Origin: CBCOTE01 sp965112965
GTDB taxonomy: Bacteria; Desulfobacterota; Desulfovibrionia; Desulfovibrionales; Desulfovibrionaceae
Direction: 5' to 3'
DNA: 64,000 nt
Assembly: GCA_965112965.1 (NCBI GenBank)
Contig: CBCOTE010000020.1
Span: forward strand, 74,677 to 138,676
This document shows, piece after piece, positions 21,781 to 30,242 of the stretch. Under the pieces are notes generated by a model. That model worked only from the letters and a program-made list of their open reading frames with translations, was not told where the DNA came from and searched no databases. Both the position numbers and the translations under genes were made by a program. The number at the start of each line of letters is the position of its first letter. The stretch's first letter is position 1.

Positions 21781-23443
21781 TTTGGTGGAAATGATTAGCT
21801 AGGCTGCAGACTTTTAAATATACAGTGTAGTCTTTACGCTCCCTGAGAATAGAAATTCTAATTTACTATGTGACCCTGGACCTCGGCTTGTCCTATGATT
21901 ATGAGGGCGATTAGGCTAGCCCGTGGTCTTGCCTAATCTCAGATGGTGTATGAGTGTCGAGGTCCATAGGCTTGGTGAAGGCCTGTTAACTTCTGAATAT
22001 ACTAGCCAGTTTCTGGTTGCGCTTGAACTAAAACTTGGGAAACAGTCAAAGATAGCGATAATGTATATCATGAGATCGTGTATACGCAGTTTGGTGTGTG
22101 GTATGCGCGAGATTATTTTTTCTCGGATATATTGAATCTTTTCGTTTAGAATACTTGTTATTTGGTTTAATTGGTCCGGAGTTAGTCGAAATCCAGCTGG
22201 GTGCAGTTGGATGGAGGGCTGGTGTTGATTTAGCTCTATCCATGATGTTGCAGAGTGCTTTGAGCAGCTTGTTCGTATCCACCATAAGACAAACGCCATA
22301 AACGATAGCCTCTCTCTAGCTCGCTGGATACCAATGTTAGGCCCTGTAAATTCTTACGATACAGTTAAAGCCAAAAATTTTGTATTATTACTGTGATTTT
22401 TAGCGGTGAAGAGAGGATCGAATACTCTAGTATGATTGGATTAATGTTATAGCCCTTATTAGCTACATTCAGTTCTAAAAAAATCATTAATGGTTTAATC
22501 AAGATAACCTAGCCATCTTGACTAGGATGTGCTTCTTACACCAAGCATTGTGCATGTCATGAGGAGGCATTGTTGCACAGTCTTGTGAGTCCATGGTTAA
22601 TCTAATATGAGCACTAAAATAGTGTTAATGTCCTGGTCGTATTTGGTCAAGTTGCAGGAGAGTTCGGGACTCAGCTGTATGTTAATGCGTGGTCTGAAGG
22701 ATCCATCCATAGGAAGCAGAAGGCCTTCTATAAAGGACTAGAGCTTCGCCACTTTTTTTATTTTTTTGCGGCTAGCAAGGGGGATTGGCCATATAAGCTT
22801 CGATAAGCATAGCCCATCGGATTAAATTTATTTAAGGCAGTTTGATACTTGAATCCGGCCGGGATCTGGCGTTAAGCTTGAATAAAAAAATCAGGATAAC
22901 GATAATTATATTTTTTTAAAATTATATGATATCGCGAGAAATGATATCTAGGTCCTAAATCCATGAGCCATCAGAATGTATTTGTCGAACTGTTTGCATT
23001 CGACCTCGATCTTCCAGGCGCCTGGTTATGTATATAATCACGTCTAAGATTTATATTTTTTTTATTTAACATAAGAGCTAAATAGTTGAGAAATGACGCC
23101 GGCGTATGATAGGAAATAGTCCTTAGGTAGTTTTCCGCATCGAATAAATAATATTGAATGGAGGAAGTTCTGAGTTTTTTTTGGCTCCGCGATTATTCGC
23201 CCAGATGTGAGGGCAAGACATTATCCACAGTACAGTGGGGTGCTTGTGTCGTGCATAGGACAATGACGGACTTGATCCTAGCTTGAGCTAAAAAATTGCT
23301 ACTGTGGAATGGCAATATTTAGTTGCTCTCTGTATAGGCGTAAGGTCGGGTCAGTTTTCTTCTAAGTTTTTTGGACCTGAAGGGAACGAAAGCCGAACTT
23401 TACGTTGGATATTTGGAGGAATTTGAGAAATACGGGACAAAGA
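21781..23443. other. 1.7 kb gene-poor region
   Basis: The longest open frame is on the minus strand (21916-22299, 127 codons) with a second minus frame overlapping it (22046-22285). The longer one reads LTPDQLNQITSILNEKIQYI and then IHDLMIYIIAIFDCF, a helix pattern vaguely like cell-division protein ZapA, and MVDTNKLLKALCNIMD in the other frame could be its beginning, which would imply a frameshift. I do not assign a function. From 22.3 to 23.4 kb nothing is readable. Confidence 0.4.
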
Positions 23444-24211
23444 TTACCGTTGTCTCTTGGCCGTGAGCTTTTGTTGGGCCCGGTAATGAGAAGGTGTAGC
23501 CCGATAAAAAAAAGAAGGAAGCGGCTTGAGGCGTTTACGGATAGAAAGTTTAGCTGCGGCCTTTAGAGGATGGACATATTCGGTAGTGGTCAGCAAAGGA
23601 ATTTTAGGGCCTAGGTAATAACTTAAATCTAGCTCAGCCATATGCTTGTCCAGAGTGACTTCAAAGGAGGCGTTGCCAAGGATCTGGCCCTGCCATGATA
23701 ACTCGATGGTCCAGGGCCCTGCGACAAGTTCTTGTTTAGAAGTGAAGCCCCACCCCACATAATTCGGACGGCCGACGCAAGCTGGTAGCTCCCAACTTTC
23801 TTCGTTTGACCTGTGGCCAGTCGTGGAATCAATTATGTCCGGATGCCGCACATTTACGGTAAGAAGAGCAGCAGCACCAGCTGGTTCTCCGTGAAGAAGG
23901 AATTCGAAACCGAAACGTGTGGCTATGGTAGCCGTTATATGCGGTCCAGAGGTCAATCGTCGTAGAGGTATTCCGTTGCAGGGGTTGTTCGGCAGCCATT
24001 GAGTCTGATCGAGCAGGTCACCATAACTTCCAGAGGTTAATATCTCTAGCCCTCGGATATTAACCGGATTAATTTTGCTAGGAGGTGGTGTGATCGCTTG
24101 AGTTGTGGCCGGATAGGTTTGAAAAAGAAAGCTAGCCAATATACAAAACCAAACTAAGGCGGCAAAGCGTCGTTGGTTAGTTGGCAAGAGCAATACGGTC
24201 ATGGAGGGCAA
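23444..24211 (-). CDS. Secreted DUF3859 family protein
   Basis: A 255-residue protein of unknown function. It begins with a signal peptide (FAALVWFCILASFLFQTYPATTQA, residues 16-39) and carries one beta-rich domain: RGLEILTSGSYGD near 54-66, ESWELPACVGRPNYVGWGF near 138-156, and GPWTIELSWQGQILGNASFEV near 164-184. The signature S-W-E-L-P then Y-x-G-W-G-F, followed by G-x-W-x-x-x-x-W, is how I remember DUF3859. The tail from about residue 200 is basic. The TTG at 24211 is preceded by GAGGA at 7 nt; an ATG three codons later lacks such a site, so I keep TTG. No operon partner is near. Confidence 0.7.
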   Translation of the reverse strand: MPSMTVLLLPTNQRRFAALVWFCILASFLFQTYPATTQAITPPPSKINPVNIRGLEILTSGSYGDLLDQTQWLPNNPCNGIPLRRLTSGPHITATIATRFGFEFLLHGEPAGAAALLTVNVRHPDIIDSTTGHRSNEESWELPACVGRPNYVGWGFTSKQELVAGPWTIELSWQGQILGNASFEVTLDKHMAELDLSYYLGPKIPLLTTTEYVHPLKAAAKLSIRKRLKPLPSFFYRATPSHYRAQQKLTAKRQR

Positions 24212-25252
24212 TAAATAGTCCTCGTTATGGCTAAGATGAAGATTAGATTAAACTAGTAATTATCAATGTCAACATAGCCGTTGTTGTCAATTCTGCTGTG
24301 CAGCTGCGTATATAATCGTTTGATCCTCGTCTGACTGGATCGAAGGGATGATACGTTAATAATCGTAGATCTTCATATATGATATAGACATTACATTATG
24401 ATCTTGTTCAGATCTGCGGCGGCGGATGCGTAGTTGTTTTTTGCGGGCCAATATATTGAATCTACTACAGCATCATGGAATCAGACGTAAAATAGGCCTT
24501 CTCCGTCATAGTTGTGTTTAATATTTTTTGATTTTAAAAGTCTTTTACACATAAATATTATATTAGTATATATAAAAATTTTTTATTGTTTAAAAACGAC
24601 ATTGTAAAAAATGATATGAGTTCCTTAAAAAAATCGTTACTATCGATGAAAACACCGGAAGTAGAGAACTCTTTTTTGTATATAATAGTTTATGTTTTGT
24701 TTAGGATTGCAAAATGGCTGTAAAAAAAGTAGCGTAATTTTTTATATTAAAACTGTAAAGTTTTTTACTCAATTTGAATTAAAAATATAGTATTGATTGT
24801 CTATGTTGACATAACATAATTTATAGAATCTATAAATTATTGAATTTAATTGATTATTGTCTTGATTTAGCAAAATTTTTAATTAATGTCATAAGACGTA
24901 GATAATTTATTGCACTACTATCAGTTATCATGGTCTGGACTGGGACACTGCGTGTAAAATGCAGCGTGGTGCATTGGCAGCCTGGTATCTAGTCAATGTA
25001 TATGAGTCTACGTGTGAAAAAATAAAAGTGGCAACATGCTACGCTATAATTTTTGAGTTATGTCTCATGTCGACCATAACGTATTCTATATATGTTACTT
25101 ATGTACCTATTGCCTATTGTAACAAGCATCTAAATTGAAAAAACGCATGAAAAAGATACTTATGTTAAAGATTAACACATATATAGCAGCCTGATTGCTT
25201 TTTTTGCATACTCCAACGAAGTAGTCAGTATCTAATACAACCGGTAGGAACA
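24212..25252. other. Very AT-rich gap between two minus-strand genes
   Basis: No open frame of interest. The part at 24.5-25.2 kb is among the most AT-rich stretches of the window, with many A and T runs. It contains the perfect palindrome listed separately and would include the leader of the DUF3859 gene and the 3' side of the RNase Z-like gene. Confidence 0.45.
24816..24840. promoter_or_regulatory. Perfect 12-bp inverted repeat, operator-like
   Basis: The sequence ATAATTTATAGA, one central A, then TCTATAAATTAT is perfectly self-complementary over 12 bp on each side. A TTGACA lies at 24806-24811, so the palindrome would cover the -10 region of a plus-strand promoter at the correct distance (CTATAA or TATAAA at 18-19 nt). 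This is the geometry of a repressor site, but no intact plus-strand gene follows. Because the region is AT-rich, chance must be considered. Confidence 0.4.
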
Positions 25253-26017
25253 TTATATGGTTATAATATCCCCAGGTTCAGGCAAGAAAGCTCTTACATC
25301 AACGGCATCTGCACATAGGGCCAAGATATCGGCTTGCCGGGAGTGACGCACTTCTCGTTGCACGTGCACTATGGCTATGCGCTGGACGCCAGCCTCCCGG
25401 GCCAAGGCGATACTGCCTGGTACTGTACCATGACCGGGTATATTTTGCTCCATAGAGAAGGATTCATGCACGATAAGGTCTACTCCGCGGGCTAAAGATG
25501 TCGTGGTGGGTGTGGGCAGTCCGTCGCCGCTGTAAAATAAACTACGTCCATTAGCATCTAACCGGAGGGCAAGATTGGGCTGGGAATGCTCGCTTGTTGC
25601 AGTAGTGAAGATAAAACCACAACACGCCAACGTTTTGCCTGTCGCGAGTTCATAGAATTCTAGGGGGAATAGAAATTTATGTCGAGTTCCCGGGTAGGCT
25701 AAGTCTATAGCCGTTATCACTCGGTCGGCTACCCCGGACTGGCCGAGCACAGCTAGAGGGCGTTGGCGGCCTTCTTCATGCATGCGAAGCAGTAGAGCCG
25801 GGATACCAAAAAAGTGGTCCCCATGAAAATGGGAAATCCAGAGCGCATCTAACATTGTCGGAAAGGCCGCTAGACGCCAGTAGGAGGTAGCCGCAGTAAA
25901 GCCGCAATCAAGAAGCACCGAAGTGCGCTTCATTGCGGCTTCAGTTGTAGCCAGAACTGAGCAATTTGGCAATATCTCATCAAAGGCCTCGCCCACACCG
26001 ACGAATGTTATCTGCAT
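25253..26017 (-). CDS. Metallo-beta-lactamase fold hydrolase, RNase Z-like
   Basis: A 254-residue zinc hydrolase. The signature HFHGDH lies at residues 63-68, followed by a histidine in TSEHSQPN near 160-167, the bridging aspartate in FYSGDGLP, then HESF and GHGT, and a last histidine in VHVQR. Motif set and order match RNase Z/ElaC, which cuts the 3' trailer of tRNA precursors. At 254 residues it is shorter than the roughly 300 residues of typical RNase Z, and I cannot find the Gly/Pro-rich exosite arm, so it may process other substrates. The ATG at 26017 starts the family's N-terminal strand directly (MQITFVGVGEAFDE). It stands alone. Confidence 0.75.
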   Translation of the reverse strand: MQITFVGVGEAFDEILPNCSVLATTEAAMKRTSVLLDCGFTAATSYWRLAAFPTMLDALWISHFHGDHFFGIPALLLRMHEEGRQRPLAVLGQSGVADRVITAIDLAYPGTRHKFLFPLEFYELATGKTLACCGFIFTTATSEHSQPNLALRLDANGRSLFYSGDGLPTPTTTSLARGVDLIVHESFSMEQNIPGHGTVPGSIALAREAGVQRIAIVHVQREVRHSRQADILALCADAVDVRAFLPEPGDIITI

Positions 26018-29000
26018 CGCTATATCCTTATTTAGATAATCCTTATTTTTTTGTTAGTCTATGGAGGACGGTTGGGGCCTTGTTTGCTACGTTGTCGGAT
26101 TTTTCGTTAGGATTATTGCCAGCACGTCTGAATCGACGTCGTGGTGGAGTAGAACAGGAGCTTTAAGTGTAAGGAAGGAGTCATGACTAATAATTTAGTA
26201 GCGGAATATTGTCTAAAGATTATTTTCATTCTGGCTGAGGTTCGACAGACATTGACTGTTTAGGCGTTCACTTATCTGGTTCCATGTGGGTACTTAGCGT
26301 TTGCTAGAGTCCCTTTTCTTAGACATGGCTGGATTATGTGGGGCATGGTAAACATAGCGGCTATATCTCCATGGATAGTTCGGTTATCGGAGCACCAGAC
26401 TTCTATCTTTTTTATCATTATTCTAGAGCAAAACAGTTGTACTCGACCAGCTAGATGTATCAGTATGTTGCTGTTTTGTATTATGATCTAGTAAGCCGTT
26501 GATAATATTTTTCGGTAAGAATAGTTTTTTTACTATTACTATAGTAGTTATTATAAATAAATATAAATTTTATTATTTTTTTTCATATATCGCTACCTGC
26601 TGAATTCAAGTCTCTCCATGATATTGCTGTCCTATCTGATGCGTTTCTTCACGCAGTAGCTGACCATCCTGCTGGTCTAGACTGTCAATTTAATCGTGTT
26701 ACTAGTATTTTGGCTGAATTTGACCTGTGGTAGCCATGATTCATCGTTTAGCTGTTTATCTAATACAGACTAAGGGAGTCATCTTGGTACTAATGAACGT
26801 GACCCAATGTCTCAACTGGGCTTATACATTGAGTCCAGCTTGATTACTAAAACCCGAGGTGAGGAAATAAGTTTTTTTATTACGTTGGGCGAACTCAAGC
26901 TAGGGGTCGGGCTGTCGTCGTTATTTTTGTGGACTAGTGATCCTTTTAAAATTTGTATATCGTCTTGTATGGGAATGCTGTCAGCAGTGCGACAAGAAAG
27001 AAGAACCTGATAGTGCGGCGCTGGGGAGGGTTATAATTGGAAGCAGTCGAAGATTATAAACGTCAACGATGATGTCAATGATATGGCATGGTTTGTGGCT
27101 AAGGGGCGGGCCACATGGACAGGCAGGCTGTATAGATTTTTGTGTCTTTTTATGATCACCTTAGAATATAGCGAGCCACGATGGAGCGACAGCTGATGGG
27201 AGCACAATAAAAATATTTTTGAGATACAATTAATTATAGTGCGAGCCTAGATTTTTTATATTTAACTTATAAAATATCGGGGGTTTTAGCCATGAGCGTA
27301 TTTACTTTGAAAATTCGCTTAACAGATAAGTATCTCGTCGATCTTTGGTCTTCCCTCTCGCTGTGGCAGGTAGTGGTAGTCATAACCAGAGTGACAGACA
27401 GAGGTAACTAGACTGTATTGTTTTGCCTGTTGGGACGGATAGACATTGTGACGAATCTCCGAAGCTTTGTAGTCTGTAATTTTAAGCTACAGGCCGGTCT
27501 GACATACAGCTACTTGGATTTTTTTGACTGAAATGATCCTTTTTTTCACATATATGCTGTATACTGGACATCAGCAGTTCAAAGAAATTGACTTGAACAA
27601 TAAAGGGTCAGCAATGACAGTATAGGCAAAATCTGTCAGAAAATATCAGCAAATATTTCCGATTGAGTAGCACTAAGATGAAGGTATTGGACATGCTGCT
27701 GCAGGTCCAGGCTAAGGTCATTTTTTTTGACGCCCAATCGATTCAGGTCGTACTGAGACTAGCAGTCCGGTTTACTGTATACAGACCGACTGTTATCGTT
27801 GCTACCTCCGGCTAAAGGAAGAGGACATTAATTGCCTAATTTTGTTCCTGACTTGGCATTTTACCAGGAAACGAGTTAGAGCGACGTTGATGATTAGTCG
27901 GTTACGGAATTGAGGATTAGTACGTGGCTCTATTAAATGACTATTGGCTTACATGAGCTGACACTGAAAGGCAGCATTGGTTAGCTATCCGGGTGAGGCA
28001 AGACAAACTTACGGATATAACGTATTAGCCGCGGTAGACAAAGATTAAAATTTAGGCCGAGCAATTTGGCGACGCTTCTGGCAATAACATATCGATATTA
28101 CCGGAACGACTACTGATTTAGTCTATCCATGCAGGTCTGTGATTCCAGGATATTTTTTTATTAAAGATAGTTTTAAGGTCTGGCCATTATCCAGCCTATT
28201 TATAAACTAGTTCCGACTTCGGTAATCATATATTTTTTAGCAAGCGAAGGCATAAGTAGCCGTAAAAAATGACAAAAAGTTAATGGATAGTTGATGAGAA
28301 AGTCAAGTTAACCAGACCTCATCATTACTTAAGATTCCAATTATAAGTTGAATTACTTGGGCTTCTATATTGTAGAAAGTAAAGACCGAACTACGATGTG
28401 CAATGTTCTGCCCCCCCTGAAGCGCTAAGTGCGATAGGGTCGTGCTGTGCTCTATGCTTGACAACTCGCGTTAATCTCGCTCTTAATGACTTCGCGACGG
28501 TTATGTTTTAAATAGTTCGCTACGGTTGCCCATGACCATTAACAATCATCCTTTACGCATAGCCTGACAGCATGCACTTTAAAATTTAAATAAATGTTAA
28601 TAGTAGCCATGGAACAAGGACCTACAGTGTGCCAACTTGTCTAGCAAATCATTAGAGCTTGTGATATCTGATCTCTCCATTTCGTGTCCTGACTAAGGAT
28701 ATAGTATCTAAAATTAGTCGATCTTAGCCGATAAACTAATTGACGTAACTTTTTTTGCCGCCTATGGAGTTACTCAGTTCGATATAGCAAAGCAGATCCA
28801 ATTATGCTTTGACAGTAGTTAGTTCTTTAGCGACTGCGGCTGGTGACTGGGGGCTAGGAATAAGTTAGCGCTTCGCTTTGATGTCAGCGTTGACGTCTCC
28901 GACTTGGGGATCGTTCGTGCCCCCAAATATCGAGTACCTTCCGGCGTCCTATAGCTGCCGGGGATATGTAGCCCTATACAAGATCTATTTTATGGAGGGC

Positions 29001-29607
29001 CAAGCTTACTACATAGACCTTAAAGGACATAGGCATATGCTTCGATGCTGCGGTTAAGGGGAATTTATGGTAGAGCCGGCGGTATACTTTCTTTTGATAA
29101 TATGACCGTATAGCTTCTATGGCAGTAAATTCACTGGGAAGCTAGCTCTAGATATTACTATAGCCTTATGCTTTGGAGGCACGAATGTCTTAGGCCTTGT
29201 CCGGCGAAGGAATTCCAAACAGCTTCCAGGTTAAATCAGCCATACAGGCTTTTAAAAATATTGACCAACTTAAAGAATTATCTACAGCGTGGATCGTTTT
29301 AGTCTATCGCGAAAAAAATATGGCTGAACTTTCTACGTACCACGATTAGCCAGTTTCATCTGGATCTGGTTGACTAATTTTATAGTTATACTCTAATGAG
29401 CGCTACTTCCAACCCTTAAGGAAGGCAAGATTGACTAAGTTGTACAGCTAGATTATAGCGCAAGCTCAATCTTTTTGCTGTCGACGTTTGCTAGTCCTTA
29501 ATCGTCAGCTCTAGAGCGCAAGGCCATCTGTATAGTAAAAGCTAAGATGATCCTTAGGATTACGAAAAGTCTATTTTCAATATAAGATTTTTATAGGAAA
29601 TTCAATA
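26018..29607. other. 3.6 kb gene-poor region
   Basis: Only fragments are seen. At 26183 an ATG with AAGGA upstream begins a frame that ends after 26 codons (MTNNLVAEYC...) at a TAG; beyond that TAG the same frame stays open for about 70 more codons. Near 26600-26730 a frame reads KSLHDIAVLSDAFLHAVADH without stops. Near 28855-28945 one reads RFDVSVDVSDLGIVRAPKYR. None belongs to a family I can name. A C7 run lies near 28412, and a near-perfect 12-nt direct repeat (TTCGCGACGGTT / TTCGCTACGGTT) near 28491 and 28517. Confidence 0.4.
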
Positions 29608-29868
29608 ATGCAGGCCATGAACAAAAGCTGGGCAAATACACATGAGCGGGGCATTGATTATATAATCCTCATAGACACGGCTGAATTAAACAAAAAAATC
29701 TTATCATTATTAAGAGTAAGTTTAACAAACCTCACACAGACGTATGCGATGAGGGGTACGGTCGATAACACTACCAAAGCCATTAGTAGTTTAATGTTCA
29801 AGTTGCTCAAAGGCATTCTCACTTTGTCATTTTCTACCGATGGATACGATCGGCAAGGATATGACTAG
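29608..29868 (+). CDS. Possible small hypothetical protein
   Basis: An 86-codon open frame with AGGAAA 8 nt before the ATG. The product is soluble, with RGIDYIILIDTAELNKKILS near 14-33, and no motif I recognise. It lies 146 nt upstream of the dual-selenocysteine glutaredoxin on the same strand. Composition and the surrounding decay allow either a real small gene or the surviving end of a larger one. Kept because of its start region and length, not because of a known family. Confidence 0.3.
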   Translation: MQAMNKSWANTHERGIDYIILIDTAELNKKILSLLRVSLTNLTQTYAMRGTVDNTTKAISSLMFKLLKGILTLSFSTDGYDRQGYD

Positions 29869-30014
29869 TAAGACAGACTTTGATTCTGACAACTAAAGTA
29901 AAAATTTCACAGGCGAGTCGGGGTAACGATATTGACAGTTACAGCGAAAAATACGATATTTTCAAGAAAAGTTAAATTAAGCACTCTACGGAAGGAAGGA
30001 ATAAGGAGAAGGCT

Positions 30015-30224
30015 GTGGCAACAGTGACAATTTATGGCAAAGCCGGCTGACCTTACACTATAAAGGCTAGGAAGGCCCATATTGGACATAGATATATAGA
30101 TGTACGGGAAGATACAGCGAATATGGAGAAGATGCTCAAACTTTCAGCCGGGGTGCGTAAGGTGCCAGTTATTTTGTCCGAGGGCAAGGTTACAGTAGGC
30201 TACGGCGGAAGTTGAGGCGTGTAG
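30015..30224 (+). CDS. Dual-selenocysteine mini-glutaredoxin (UXX-star type selenoprotein candidate)
   Basis: The GTG start has AAGGAG exactly 6 nt upstream. The frame runs 69 codons to a TAG and is broken only by TGA at 30048 and 30213. Read with TGA as selenocysteine (U), residues 4-17 are VTIYGKAGUPYTIK: the first strand and active site of glutaredoxin, normally C-P-Y-C/T. Then come YIDVRED (near 28-34), the cis-Pro segment KVPVI (near 51-55), KVTVGYGGS, and the end U67-G-V-stop. Both TGAs thus fall on redox positions, and nothing else in the frame is damaged. I recall a family of small glutaredoxin-like (seleno)proteins named UXX-star for exactly this C-terminal U-x-x-stop. Likely role: cytoplasmic thiol or selenol redox chemistry; partner unknown. 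A pseudogene with two coincidental TGAs is much less likely given the start site, the hairpins and the placement. Needs SelA, SelB, SelC and SelD elsewhere in the genome. Confidence 0.85.
30048..30077 (+). promoter_or_regulatory. First SECIS-like element (TGA plus hairpin)
   Basis: After the TGA at 30048-30050, a short stem GGCT/GGCC (30065-30068 with 30074-30077, one T-G pair) carries the loop AGGAA. The loop GG begins 19 nt after the TGA. Bacterial SelB recognises a small hairpin with G in the early loop positions at about this distance. The stem is weak, so this element is supported mainly by position. Confidence 0.5.
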
Positions 30225-30242
30225 TAGCCAGCCGGTCGGCTG
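30213..30242 (+). promoter_or_regulatory. Second SECIS-like element (TGA plus hairpin)
   Basis: After the TGA at 30213-30215, a perfect 5-bp stem CAGCC/GGCTG (30229-30233 with 30238-30242) carries the loop GGTC. The GG starts 18 nt after the TGA, the same distance as the GGUC of the E. coli fdhF SECIS, as I recall it. The hairpin lies largely beyond the TAG stop, so it is not constrained by coding and its presence needs another explanation. Confidence 0.65.

Noticed and set aside
21916..22299. Minus-strand 127-codon frame as ZapA or a flagellar protein
   Set aside because: Helical pattern only; the conserved residues of ZapA are not all there, and the overlapping second frame suggests decay or chance.
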